Part shown: positions 26,634 through 35,944 of the stretch, piece by piece
Layout: the number at the start of each line of letters is the position of its first letter
How positions within the stretch are numbered: position 1 is the stretch's first letter
Notes under the pieces: model-generated
Databases searched by the model: none
What the model was told of the DNA's origin: nothing
Seen by the model: only the letters and a program-made list of their open reading frames with translations
Made by a program: the position numbers and the translations under genes
Origin: Paludibacter sp963678465
Lineage (GTDB): Bacteria; Bacteroidota; Bacteroidia; Bacteroidales; Paludibacteraceae
Reading direction: 5' to 3'
DNA: 64,000 nt
Assembly (NCBI GenBank): GCA_963678465.1
Contig: OY782858.1
Coordinates: 930,001 to 994,000, forward strand

Positions 26634-27512
26634 CTATTCTTCCCATTTATCTATTTGTTCAAAATTATGATCTTTCAGCATTTGCTTGAACTCAGTTCTT
26701 GTCAGGCTGTCCGCAGGTCGGTAGTGAAAGTGGTGACAGCCAGATTCGAAATTATAAAGATCTTTTGTCTGTTGATAGCCTAAGTCAATTATATTTCCGA
26801 CAAAATTATCAAATACTTCTTTGTCTTTGCTGTGTAACTGTATCTTTTTGTGGTCGTCAAGCGTCAGGTTGGTTTCGCCTTTTATTGAGTGAACCACAAT
26901 ATCCAGGTAGCCGTTTTCAAGCGTATTTTTCTTTTGTTGTTGCAGAAAGTCAATCACTGTAGGTTTGTCTGTGAAATGTTTAGCAACCCAAAGCTCTGTC
27001 AACTCATTATCCCAATAATTTTTGATATATATCCAACATCCGTCAACTGTGGGCAAAAATTCGATGGTCTTTATAAATGTATCGATTAAATTCTCCTTTT
27101 CAAGCACCAATTCAAATTCATAAATTCCATTTTCGTTTGCACTTAAAGCAACAAAGTTTTCCTTCATCAATTTATTTTCGTATTGATCTTCAGGAATACC
27201 TGCTACTATTCCAACCGGAGAGAAAAACATTTTTTTTTGTTTATTCAGTGGAAAAGTGATTAATGTTGGTTGAATATAAACATCCTCAGCAATTTCAAAC
27301 AATTCATTTCCCTTGCCAATTACATCAAAACTATCAAGCAGTGAAGCTTCTAACGGATTAAGATTGTTGAAATCGAAATCAAAAGGAGCCGTCATAATTT
27401 TGTCCAATGCATCACCCAGGTGATCGCCATAAGCATAAAAGTTGGCAAGAGTTCCATTTTCGGCATCTATTTCTCCTGCAATCAGAAAATACCAAAGTTC
27501 ATTTTTTTTCAT
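26634..27512 (-). CDS. hypothetical cytosolic protein
   Basis: 292 aa, acidic, no signal peptide or membrane helix. It begins KKNELWYFLIAGEIDAENG and contains WVAKHFTDKPTVIDFL and CHHFHYRPADSLTRTEF near the end (His-rich). No family is recognised with confidence; the paired domain layout recalls DUF695-like or immunity proteins, but this is only a suggestion. It is driven by a promoter that is nearly identical to that before the dGTPase gene. Confidence 0.6.
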   Translation of the reverse strand: MKKNELWYFLIAGEIDAENGTLANFYAYGDHLGDALDKIMTAPFDFDFNNLNPLEASLLDSFDVIGKGNELFEIAEDVYIQPTLITFPLNKQKKMFFSPVGIVAGIPEDQYENKLMKENFVALSANENGIYEFELVLEKENLIDTFIKTIEFLPTVDGCWIYIKNYWDNELTELWVAKHFTDKPTVIDFLQQQKKNTLENGYLDIVVHSIKGETNLTLDDHKKIQLHSKDKEVFDNFVGNIIDLGYQQTKDLYNFESGCHHFHYRPADSLTRTEFKQMLKDHNFEQIDKWEE

Positions 27513-27557
27513 TTTCGCTGTTATTATACGATAACTACTAGAAAGTTAATATCACCG

Positions 27558-27590
27558 CCCAAAGATAAATAACATATTTAACAACAGCAA
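27558..27590 (-). promoter_or_regulatory. promoter repeat, copy 1
   Basis: On the minus strand: TTG (27590-27588), 20-base spacer, TATCTTTG -7 box (27567-27560). The 33-bp block is nearly identical to 45009-45041. Confidence 0.65.
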
Positions 27591-27600
27591 GATTTCAAGA

Positions 27601-27985
27601 AGAAAAGATGAAAAAAAGTCTAAGATCAAAGGTCTAATATCTAAAGTCTAAAGTCAAAAGTTTCGGGTTTCGGGTTTCGGGTTTCGGGTTCTGACAGGCA
27701 CAGGCTTAGGCACAGGCACAGGCAAGTTCAACAGTTCAACGCTTCAACGCTTCAACAGTTCCACGATTCTACAAACTATGGCGACCAACGACTTTAGACT
27801 TTAGACCTTTGTCTTCCTTCGCCTGTTCCTTCGCCTGTCTGCCTTCATTTCTTCCACAGTTCAACGCTTCAACAATTCAACAGTTCCACGATTCCACAAA
27901 CTATGGCGACCGACGACTTTAGACATTAGACCTTTGTCTTCCTTCGCCTGTGCCTTCGCCTGTCTGCCTTCAGTTCTTCAACAAC
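27601..27985. repeat. word-repeat spacer
   Basis: About 385 bases of repeated words (TTTCGGGTTTCGGG, CAACGCTTCAAC, GACTTTAGAC, CTTCGCCTGT) with an internal duplication: a CTATGGCGACC...ACGACTTTAGAC block occurs at 27776 and 27901. No gene seen. Confidence 0.65.
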
Positions 27986-27994
27986 TACACCCCC

Positions 27995-29116
27995 TTATTT
28001 GATCTTTTTTATTCCAAATAGTATCCGCGATAGCCAACATCTTTTTACAATTTCGAAAATGAGTAACGAAATTCCTATGGTTGCAATTGCAAGAATAAGC
28101 AACTTAATGCCGGCATTTAAATCTTTGTCGTAAATGAAATATGCAACTATTACTATAATGGTTTGATGGAGGATATAGAGCGGATAAACCGCTTGATTCA
28201 AATATTTCAACGTACTATTTCTGCTTGTATTCAAATACTTTGAGCCAAAACCTAAAATTGCAATTATCCAGACACCCATATTGAATACAATAATAAACGA
28301 GTAGATTGCTTTTACAAAAAGGTGGTGGTTTCCGGAATATGTAAAAATAACAAAAGCCGAAAAGGAAATGAGTCCAATAATAAGAGATTTTTTCCAAACT
28401 TTCTGAATGACTTTCTCAAATATATCTCCTACCGAAATGAATACAAACCCATAGAAAAACAGGATAAAATAGAGTGCGAGGGCATACCAGTCATTCACTA
28501 AACCATGGGTAGCCGGAAAGTATGGTTTCAGTATAAATTCGGGTATAAGTAATGGAATTAGCAAGAAAAGCAAGTTTAAAGGCTTTTTAAACAATCTTTT
28601 AATCCATCGCATAAATAAACACTCCGGATTATTTCTGATATAAACAAATACAGGCGACAAAATAAGAGAATAAATAAACAGATAAGGTAAAAACCATAAA
28701 TGGTGCCAACTGAAATTCCCATTGGGATAAGCCCCTTCAAAATAATGAGGATAAAATCCAAAGAAGGAGTCGTGTGTTGCGCCCGAAACCAATCTTTCTA
28801 TATAAACCTGAGGGGCAACAATACAAACCATCCCAAAAACAAGCGGTATCAGCAACCTGTTGTGCCGTTCAACAAGAAACGATAAAAATGTTTTGTTTGA
28901 TAACGCAAAACACGTTCCCATACCCGATATAACAAACAATAAGTGCAAGCGCCATTGATTTACAAACATCATTGGCACTTCTAATGAACTAAAGGTTTGA
29001 TTATTTTTTATATGCCACCCCCAAGGCACGAAAAACATACCAATATGATAGAATATCAATAAACCAAATACCAAAATCCTTATCCAATCCAAGTCGTTTC
29101 TTCTTTTAGTTTCCAT
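27995..29116 (-). CDS. acyltransferase family 3 membrane protein
   Basis: 373 aa with about ten transmembrane helices. The N-terminus RNDLDWIRILVFGLLIFYHIG holds the conserved His expected in acyltransferase_3 (OafA/OpgC) enzymes, and LLFVISGMGTCFALS and an Arg-rich loop (VERHNRLLIPL) follow, as in OpgC-like proteins. It would move an acyl group to a surface or periplasmic glycan. The LytTR regulator gene is upstream and faces the same way. Confidence 0.85.
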   Translation of the reverse strand: METKRRNDLDWIRILVFGLLIFYHIGMFFVPWGWHIKNNQTFSSLEVPMMFVNQWRLHLLFVISGMGTCFALSNKTFLSFLVERHNRLLIPLVFGMVCIVAPQVYIERLVSGATHDSFFGFYPHYFEGAYPNGNFSWHHLWFLPYLFIYSLILSPVFVYIRNNPECLFMRWIKRLFKKPLNLLFLLIPLLIPEFILKPYFPATHGLVNDWYALALYFILFFYGFVFISVGDIFEKVIQKVWKKSLIIGLISFSAFVIFTYSGNHHLFVKAIYSFIIVFNMGVWIIAILGFGSKYLNTSRNSTLKYLNQAVYPLYILHQTIIVIVAYFIYDKDLNAGIKLLILAIATIGISLLIFEIVKRCWLSRILFGIKKIK

Positions 29117-29224
29117 ATTTTTTTATTTAAAATTACTTTGCAAAAGAAGGCAATTGAATTTAAAAGAAAAAAATTATGTGACGAACGGCAAGGTTTTGTG
29201 AAGTATGACAAATAAAGGAAAAAA

Positions 29225-30109
29225 TCACAAAGACAATTCCTGAATTACCTTATCGAACCGACTGATATTGTTCCTTGAAACCGGAATGGTATCGCTGCAA
29301 TTTTTAAAACAGATGGTGTAACCCTGAGCATTTCCTTTGACAGATACGATATGATTGATATTCACAAGATGCGAACGGTGTGTTTTTATTATATTCGGAT
29401 AATTGGAAAGTTGTTGCTCTATGTCCTTTAATGTATTTCTGATGATTTGTTTTTTGAAGATTCCATTCTCACACAGGAAAATCTCAATATAATTACCGTC
29501 CGACCTGATAAAATAAATCTCATTAATTTTTACAGCAACAGTTTCGTAAATACTTTGCGATACTATTGTTACCAGCGAAGGCGAAGGAGGAACGGCAATT
29601 TCTTCCTTTTTACTGATGTATGCATCTGAAATTCTTGCTTTATTGCTATTTGCGTTGTATAAATAGGAAAAATTAAGCGCAATAAAAAAGCCAATAGGAA
29701 TGATTCCAACAAGGCAAGTATGTGTTAGCTCTTCGACATAATAGGCCAGCCTGAAATTATCCGGATTTGTATTGATCAGATTCCGTATAAAAAAATTCGA
29801 GTTACCAATGATAAAGAGTAGAATAACCATAACCAGTATCTCCCTCGCCACAGTCCATTTTTCTTCTTTACAATATTCAGGGAAACAAAGGATTAGAAAA
29901 GAAAAAAATATCAAAAAAGATACACTTGCAACTATACCATAAATAACACTGGTTAGGTAATAGTTAAATCTCAGTTCATTGATATTTGCATCAAATGGTT
30001 TGAATATTATAAGAAAAAAGCTAATAATGCAAACAATTACCAAAGCATGCTTTAACAGTCGGTCAGGATAGTAATAAAAAAGATAAGGCTGTTTTAAAAT
30101 AGATAACAT
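29225..30109 (-). CDS. LytTR-domain transcriptional regulator with membrane N-terminus
   Basis: 294 aa. Four to five hydrophobic segments fill residues about 18-150, and residues about 185-294 are a LytTR DNA-binding domain: INEIYFIRSDGNYIEIFL, IRNTLKDIEQQL, IKTHRSHLVNINHIVSVKG and DTIPVSRNNISRFDKVI. It lacks a receiver domain, so it may sense through the membrane part. It is 108 bases upstream of the acyltransferase gene on the same strand and may control it. Confidence 0.88.
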   Translation of the reverse strand: MLSILKQPYLFYYYPDRLLKHALVIVCIISFFLIIFKPFDANINELRFNYYLTSVIYGIVASVSFLIFFSFLILCFPEYCKEEKWTVAREILVMVILLFIIGNSNFFIRNLINTNPDNFRLAYYVEELTHTCLVGIIPIGFFIALNFSYLYNANSNKARISDAYISKKEEIAVPPSPSLVTIVSQSIYETVAVKINEIYFIRSDGNYIEIFLCENGIFKKQIIRNTLKDIEQQLSNYPNIIKTHRSHLVNINHIVSVKGNAQGYTICFKNCSDTIPVSRNNISRFDKVIQELSL

Positions 30110-30246
30110 TTTTTTGTCTCCTTATTTATCATTTCGTTATAATTCTCTTTTAATTAATATCTGCTACTGAAAACGGAGTTGAATCAACTTCTATCAGTTC
30201 GCTTGGTTGTTTCTTTATCTCTTCCCCCCGTCCTTTCGCAACTCCT

Positions 30247-30300
30247 TATTCAATGCACTAAGCTTCGCGGGCGTTTGAGGTGAATCAACTTTAGTTCATT
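30247..30300 (-). repeat. dispersed intergenic repeat (A type), copy 1
   Basis: On the minus strand CAAACGCCCGCGAAGCTT then GTGCATTGAATAAGGA. Aligns with copies near 31261, 35945 and 39795. Confidence 0.55.
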
Positions 30301-30303
30301 TAT

Positions 30304-30573
30304 CTACTTTCCGAAATGAAAGGCAAGTCCCATGTATAGATTCAAACCACAAAATAAGGTCAGAATGATGAGTCTTATAGCTCTATTGTCAGTAATTAAA
30401 CAAAGAATCGTGAACAAGATGAAGGTTACGATTCCAAGCAACGGTGGAAAATACATATTAAATAATGCACCTAGTTCTAATTGATTAAGATCGACAGTTG
30501 TCGCTAGAACCCAAGAAATTACTGAGCTAATTCCGATAAGTCCTAAATGTAATATTCTCGGTCTTTTTTGCAT
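30304..30573 (-). CDS. small hypothetical membrane protein
   Basis: 89 aa with three hydrophobic segments: ILHLGLIGISSVISWVLAT, FPPLLGIVTFILFTILC and LIILTLFCGLNLYMGLAF. No recognisable family. It begins after a basic QKRPR head. Flanked by repeat-rich spacers; its role is unknown. Confidence 0.45.
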   Translation of the reverse strand: MQKRPRILHLGLIGISSVISWVLATTVDLNQLELGALFNMYFPPLLGIVTFILFTILCLITDNRAIRLIILTLFCGLNLYMGLAFHFGK

Positions 30574-30592
30574 TTATAGGTTTTTAATGTGT

Positions 30593-30720
30593 GTTAACGT
30601 TGACAATATAGCCTGTAGGGGATTGCAGGTACTTTCCTTTCAGGTTATATAAAAAGTTGGAGCGGGATACAACCTTTCGCATACAACTGAAACCCTTATT
30701 GGCTATATTGTGTGTTGTGC
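30593..30720. repeat. palindromic spacer with long stem
   Basis: Perfect 11-bp inverted arms ACAATATAGCC (30603-30613) and GGCTATATTGT (30701-30711) enclose about 87 bases with further short complementary parts. It may fold as one long hairpin between two small leftward genes. It resembles spacers around cassette-like genes of other Bacteroidetes but lacks the canonical integron core site. Confidence 0.5.
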
Positions 30721-31211
30721 TTAATTATTTTCTTTCTTTTCATTATATAAATAATCATCCAAATTATAATCAAATCAACAACAATGAAAATAATCAATCC
30801 CTTTTTATCTGTCTGTTTTGATTCGTTTATATTTAAAATTTGTTGTCTCCCAATCTCAAGGGAATATACGTGATAAGTCAAATTATCCTGTGAATTATGA
30901 CCTTTTTTGTCATACAATAATCTGGTTTTTTTACCTTGAACATTATACAAATCAATGAAATCGAAAGCTCTTTTATTTTTTTCATGTATTGCGAATCTAA
31001 ATGGTTCATTATCTATTGTCAATGCATACGCATAATTAAAACCAAAATATCTTTTCGGGCTTTGAATCTTTTGAACATTGGTTATCTCTCCATATATTTC
31101 AGTCAAGTCTCCAGTTTGTTTAAATATTCTCTCTACAACGACATACTGAAGGTCTAAAAACATACTTAAAACTATTCCAATAAATATTTTCCCAATTGTA
31201 GTCTTTTTCAT
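30696..31211 (-). CDS. hypothetical membrane-anchored protein
   Basis: 171 aa with a transmembrane helix at each end (IGKIFIGIVLSMFLDLQYVV and GLIIFIVVDLIIIWMIIYIM) and a soluble middle domain with YFGFNYAYALTIDNEPFRFA. The C-terminus is basic (KRKKIIKHN). No family recognised. Its 3' end overlaps the right arm of the palindromic spacer. Confidence 0.5.
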   Translation of the reverse strand: MKKTTIGKIFIGIVLSMFLDLQYVVVERIFKQTGDLTEIYGEITNVQKIQSPKRYFGFNYAYALTIDNEPFRFAIHEKNKRAFDFIDLYNVQGKKTRLLYDKKGHNSQDNLTYHVYSLEIGRQQILNINESKQTDKKGLIIFIVVDLIIIWMIIYIMKRKKIIKHNTQYSQ

Positions 31212-31291
31212 TAATATATATTCTCAAATGCACTATTTAACTCGTCCAACCGGATATCCTCATTCAATGTACAAAACTTCGCGGACGTTTG

Positions 31292-31431
31292 ACGGAATTT
31301 GTAATTCCGTCGTAATGTATTATAAGGATTTGTAATCCGAAATACTTACCACAGCAAAATATATTTGTTGAAGCAAAGATAACTATTTAATATAAAATTT
31401 GAACTTAGCGGATTGTAAATCCTTATAATAC
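31292..31431. repeat. cluster of short-loop hairpins
   Basis: Successive palindromes: an 8-bp stem with TGT loop at 31292-31310, GGATT-TGT-AATCC at 31326-31338, and GGATT-GTA-AATCC at 31410-31422. The last two lie in 23-bp inverted ends (31317-31339 and 31409-31431, 21 of 23 matching), like a miniature element. Confidence 0.6.
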
Positions 31432-31449
31432 AAGAAGCTGGGATTGCAA

Positions 31450-32931
31450 ATTACGAGTGTTCGGAAGATAAATTTATGCACAAACGATGCCGTTTAAAAT
31501 TGTCTTATTTTTTTCATGTAAGAAAAACGACCCATTTTTTCTATCGGAACACGAGATTTGGGTCACCCCCACAATACTGAACAACAATAGCCATAATTAA
31601 TTCATCTAGTTCAATTCCAAATCGCCTTTTCGCTGTTTTATATCCTATTTGATTGATTCTTTTGTATATCAAGATGAGCATTGATAGAATGAGTGTCATG
31701 TACAAAATGATTTTTATTCCATTCTCGTTGGTTGACATGAAGTGACTAAAGTTTAACTCTTGTTTGATGAAACGGAAAAACACCTCAATATCCCATCGTT
31801 TACGATAAAACAAAGTAATGACTTCAGGTCCTAAATCAAAGATGTTGGTTAAGAATAAATATGTCTCTCCTTCTTCATTTTGTGTGGTTATTAATCTGAA
31901 CGTTTCATCGGTTCTTTGCCTACCGCCATCACGGTACAGCCGGATTTCTTCATCACTAACAAGTAAAAGACTCCCTATCCTTCGTCCATTACCTTCTTCT
32001 ATAACACGTACAACATCTTTGCGTCCACCTTCTTTTAATCTACTGACAAATTCAACCTTGTGTTGATTCATTTGTTCAAAAGTAGTTCTTTTCTGTACTC
32101 CACGATCAAAAACAAAGATTTTCCCGTCTTTCTTTTTTGCGTAATCAAACACAACTTTTGGAATCGTATAGTCCTCACTTAATGATTTTTTATCAGTAAA
32201 AACTTCAACAGAACATGGTAGCAAGCCATCAAAACCAATGGTGTATTTTACTTGTTTTTTCCCATCTTTCTTTTTTCCAACATTCATTCCCTGACAAAGA
32301 CGGGAAGATGTTTCCGCAACCATGGTCGAATCAACACGAATTATCTTGTTTTGTAATATTTCCTGCGATGAATAGAGTACGCTTAATTGTGAATAATATT
32401 GTTCGAATAGCTTCTCAAAAAAGTCAACATCCATTACAGATAATCGCTCCGATATTGAGTTATATTTTACGCTAACTTTCTGATGGATATTGAAAAGGAA
32501 TTTAAACCTGCGACTATTGAAAATATCTTCCATTGTTCGAAGACTGGGACGATTAGACTCCAATAATCCTAAAAGTAACATATAAAATACTGAACGACCA
32601 TACAAGACTTTAGAACAATAATCAACATTCGTGTCATTTGCCAGTGAACGCAATGACTCATCGGATATAATACTCAAAAGTTCCTTTACTGTTATTGTCT
32701 TTTTGTTGATTTTCTTCTTTTGCATTCTTATGATAGATTTGAATGCAAAAATATTGAAATTCAAACGAATACTCCTACTGTTTTATAGTTTATTTATCAA
32801 CCATATAGTCCTTCTTTTGTTGATAAGTCTGGGCCTTTTTTTGTTTTTGAAATTATACAGCTCCAAATCATATTTTTTTAAACATAATTCCGTAATTTTG
32901 AAAACTTAAATATCTTCCGAACACTCGTAAT
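31450..32931 (-). mobile_element. IS4-family insertion sequence (complete)
   Basis: 1482 bp bounded by perfect 21-bp terminal inverted repeats beginning ATTACGAGTGTTCGG (31450-31470 and 32911-32931). Flanked by a direct 5-bp repeat TGCAA (31445-31449, 32932-32936), the likely target duplication. Removing the element restores an 8-bp-arm palindrome GCTGGGAT-TGCAA-ATCCCAGC, so the target was a hairpin loop. Confidence 0.88.
31541..32725 (-). CDS. IS4-family transposase
   Basis: 394 aa from the ATG at 32725, inside the element; an upstream ATG at 32764 is possible. DDE catalytic signals: IRVDSTMVAETSS, KIFVFDRGVQK, and the IS4-type YREK box YRKRWDIEVFFRFIK. The N-terminal part is a DNA-binding domain of the usual type. 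The frame is intact, so the element is potentially active. It cuts and pastes the flanking ends. Confidence 0.92.
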   Translation of the reverse strand: MQKKKINKKTITVKELLSIISDESLRSLANDTNVDYCSKVLYGRSVFYMLLLGLLESNRPSLRTMEDIFNSRRFKFLFNIHQKVSVKYNSISERLSVMDVDFFEKLFEQYYSQLSVLYSSQEILQNKIIRVDSTMVAETSSRLCQGMNVGKKKDGKKQVKYTIGFDGLLPCSVEVFTDKKSLSEDYTIPKVVFDYAKKKDGKIFVFDRGVQKRTTFEQMNQHKVEFVSRLKEGGRKDVVRVIEEGNGRRIGSLLLVSDEEIRLYRDGGRQRTDETFRLITTQNEEGETYLFLTNIFDLGPEVITLFYRKRWDIEVFFRFIKQELNFSHFMSTNENGIKIILYMTLILSMLILIYKRINQIGYKTAKRRFGIELDELIMAIVVQYCGGDPNLVFR

Positions 32932-32944
32932 TGCAAATCCCAGC

Positions 32945-33508
32945 AGCGTATGCCAACTTTAGCTTTCCTAATTACATATCAGGAAGGACAAAGGTAAAAT
33001 TGTAAATCCGAGCATAGTAGTATATTTTAAATTGTTAGTATTATTAATAAATGGTTATCTGTTTTTGTAATAAAAATTCATAATCAAAATAATAATGAAT
33101 TGGAACGCGGATTCCGCGAATATAGCTGATAAAACTGATTGAAATTATTTCTTTTGCTGAATTAATTCGGTTAATAGTCCCGATGAATCGGGACTGATTT
33201 AAGCAAATCCGTCAAATTTCATTTATGAAACGGAGTTCTTGACGACAAATATATATAAATTATTCTCGTAAAAAATTACAAATCAGCATAGCATCCATTG
33301 AAAATAAACCGCGAAAATCAGCTATATCAGAGGAATCCGCGTTCCTGTTTTTCTTTTAGGTAATAATACGGATAATCTTATATTAATATCATTCGTTTTG
33401 AAGCGTCATTATATTCAATATATAAAGTTTCCGATATGGTTTTGTATGCCGTTTTGCACCGACATTTGTCCTTCTGTATTTATAGCCCGAAGGACAAGAA
33501 ATGTTTTC
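32945..33508. other. gene-free repeat-bearing spacer
   Basis: 564 bases. It holds a fragment similar to the upstream region of the 61-aa protein gene (33001-33050), a long imperfect inverted repeat (33101-33130 with 33315-33344), a TCCCGAT/ATCGGGA hairpin near 33178, and the TTGTCCTTC hairpin near 33466. No credible gene. Confidence 0.6.
33466..33497 (-). terminator. possible terminator hairpin
   Basis: Perfect 9-bp stem TTGTCCTTC (33466-33474) with GAAGGACAA (33489-33497), just after the leftward gene ending at 33509. Confidence 0.45.
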
Positions 33509-34783
33509 TTACAAAAGCACTCCTAACTGAATAGAAAACTGGTTATTGTGTAATTTATAGATTTGATCGGCAGTCGATCTGAAATCCTGCAAATATTCAT
33601 AACCTGCACTGATCTGAAAAGAGTGATTTCCGAACCATTTACCTTCCATTCCTACATTTGCGGCAACTCCCATAAGCCAGGTATTGATTGAATGTCCGTA
33701 TAATTTATGAAATTCAACTATTTTAAACTTTTCGTACTGCGAAAGTATAAATTTATTGGCAAGTCCTACGCCACAAAACAAAGTGGTTCGTTTTGTAAGC
33801 GGTATATCCTTGTTAAGCGTAATAGGTAAGTTTAAATTAAGCACATCTACGCGGGCTCTTATGGATGGTAACAGGTCCAATCCATTGGTACCATAATCCT
33901 TTTTGTTAAGCACATACCACACATCATCATATTCAATTGTTACAAATGACACATTATCATTGAGCGTAACCGTTGAGTATTTCGAGTCTTTTCCTAAACT
34001 CAGATTGACTCTTATATTGAGATGCTCGTCGATCATAAAGATATTCGAAAGTTTTATCCCCGCTCCTATCTGATAATTGTTTACATTATCTGTATATACC
34101 TGATCGCCGAAATTATACTGATTTATAGAATAACCCGCAAAAACATTCCATCGCAATTGAAGCGATACATCACTTTTTTCATAGATAATACAACTTTCAG
34201 TATCGCACACTTTCTCATGATAGGTTTTAGCCAGCTTTATTAAAGATGCATGATTCAGACCAACATTCTGAATCTTGTCTTTTACATCCGGACAATCCAG
34301 CATGATATAGGCCAGTTTTCCTTTAGTTTGAGTCTGAACAACAAACTTCTTATCAGCTATCTTACGTGTTTTTTCTTCTTCTGTTAGTTCAATTAACCCC
34401 ACTCCATCCTTTTCGGCATAATAATGCTCCACCACATCAAACGAATAATAAATACTTGTGATCCCTTTTATCAGATATTCAAGAAAAACAGTCTTTTTAG
34501 TCAAAGCATCTTTTTGTATTTCCTTAGTGACATAATATTTACCACCCTCATATCTGTAGCCCTGAATTTCTCCCGGCAGAAAGGTTTTATCTTCACCAGC
34601 TTCGGTCTTCAATACGCACCTTTCACCAGCATTTTTACTGGCCTGTTTCAAAAGCTGCCCTTTCAGTGTATCTCCATTCAACTGAATAACATATCCGGGA
34701 AGATATTTTAAATTAGACTCTGCTTTTAAAGCAGCATTACAAAAAAATAATAACATCAATGATAATTTGAGAATGTGTTTCAT
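33509..34783 (-). CDS. putative outer-membrane beta-barrel protein, paralogue 1
   Basis: 424 aa. Signal peptide KHILKLSLMLLFFCNAALKA; residues about 28-200 form a periplasmic part that starts with a GYVIQLNGDTLKGQLLKQ strand, and the C-terminal half alternates aromatic strands ending FSIQLGVLL. The same two-part design (signal, ligand-like beta domain with -DTLKG-type turns, barrel) is seen in the gene at 36111. Two Cys (CDTESCII) may form a bond. Function unknown. Confidence 0.6.
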   Translation of the reverse strand: MKHILKLSLMLLFFCNAALKAESNLKYLPGYVIQLNGDTLKGQLLKQASKNAGERCVLKTEAGEDKTFLPGEIQGYRYEGGKYYVTKEIQKDALTKKTVFLEYLIKGITSIYYSFDVVEHYYAEKDGVGLIELTEEEKTRKIADKKFVVQTQTKGKLAYIMLDCPDVKDKIQNVGLNHASLIKLAKTYHEKVCDTESCIIYEKSDVSLQLRWNVFAGYSINQYNFGDQVYTDNVNNYQIGAGIKLSNIFMIDEHLNIRVNLSLGKDSKYSTVTLNDNVSFVTIEYDDVWYVLNKKDYGTNGLDLLPSIRARVDVLNLNLPITLNKDIPLTKRTTLFCGVGLANKFILSQYEKFKIVEFHKLYGHSINTWLMGVAANVGMEGKWFGNHSFQISAGYEYLQDFRSTADQIYKLHNNQFSIQLGVLL

Positions 34784-34939
34784 GTGTGTAAGTAATATAT
34801 TAAAATTAAGTTTAAAAATCTTTGTTGTTGTTTGCTATTAGTTGTATATCAATAATGTTTATCAACTATTTCTTTTAATTGATGTGTCATTCCGACCACA
34901 GGAAGCCCTAAGTTTTAGGGGCAGTACATTTTTTGTTTC

Positions 34940-35839
34940 TCAAAATATAGAGTCTTCATACTTGGACCAATTTTCTAATTTTCTTTTAGTTGAGTCGTAG
35001 AATATTTGAATACAAAATTTATCATTAAATGGACGTCCATGGTAAAGAATAATATCAAATTGTAAATTTTTCAGTTGATTTTTGATAATGTCTTGACAAT
35101 AAATATCATCTTCATCTAACTTAACACCGTAATTGTTCTTTTCTACATTTATTACTTTTCCTTTCGAATCAATTTCTAAGCAATATCTGTCATCACAGAA
35201 AAACTCATCGTCTAATTTCTTCCAGTTCAGTTTTTTGATTTCTCTAAATACTGCTTTAGACATTTCTTTTCCCTTTCTTGAAATGCCACCCTTAACCTTG
35301 ATATAATTGCTTACAATATGATTGTCAATTAAAATACCTTTACGAACTGAGTATATTTTTTCTTTGTCGTAAAGAGTTGTAAAGATACCATCCCACCATA
35401 TAGGCTTGCCTTTGGGTATAGCAAAATCATTTGAATACCAGTCAATAAACACTCTATTGTTTTTAAATCTTTCTTTGAAAACTTTTCGCATTTGCTCATT
35501 AGAATTATTAATATCATCTACACAAAGTTCTCTTAAAGAATTACAAGGAATAATATGTTTCAAAAATAAACTGTCATTCTCCAAAATATAAACTGCTTGA
35601 TAACCTCGCCAACAATTCGTAGAAGTTATCCCATAGCCAAAATCATTTCGAAAACTGAAACCAAACAGATTATTACTATCAGTTGTCTGTTCGACTGAAT
35701 GTAAATAGTCCTCTAAAATTAAATGGTAAATTGGCAAGGTGTCATTGCCAATTATTATATAATCAGGTGCTTGTGGACTTGCTTCTAATTTTGCTATTGC
35801 AACCAAAAATAAAAATAGAATTGTCAACTTCTTTTTCAT
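34940..35839 (-). CDS. hypothetical secreted protein
   Basis: 299 aa from the ATG at 35839, which gives the signal peptide KKKLTILFLFLVAIAKLEAS. The mature protein carries Cys residues (TNCWRGY, IIPCNSLRELC, DRYCLEID) and a C-terminal domain VINVEKNNYGVKLDED...NLQFDIILYHGRPF that recalls a TonB-C-like fold, an uncertain match. It lies between two related barrel genes. Confidence 0.5.
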   Translation of the reverse strand: MKKKLTILFLFLVAIAKLEASPQAPDYIIIGNDTLPIYHLILEDYLHSVEQTTDSNNLFGFSFRNDFGYGITSTNCWRGYQAVYILENDSLFLKHIIPCNSLRELCVDDINNSNEQMRKVFKERFKNNRVFIDWYSNDFAIPKGKPIWWDGIFTTLYDKEKIYSVRKGILIDNHIVSNYIKVKGGISRKGKEMSKAVFREIKKLNWKKLDDEFFCDDRYCLEIDSKGKVINVEKNNYGVKLDEDDIYCQDIIKNQLKNLQFDIILYHGRPFNDKFCIQIFYDSTKRKLENWSKYEDSIF

Positions 35840-35944
35840 ATTATCTATCATTTATTTTATTCCAATTATTATCACAATTTAGTTTCTAGCAAGCAAACAC
35901 ATAAGATTCTCATTTCTAAAACTCACTTCCTCTGTCCTACCCGA

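Noticed and set aside
30593..30720. Classical integron attC site
   Set aside because: The core sequence GTTRRRY and its partner are not found, and no integrase is in the window.
32631..32909. Plus-strand 92-codon frame at the IS end
   Set aside because: Antisense to the transposase gene and reaching the inverted repeat; no domain.
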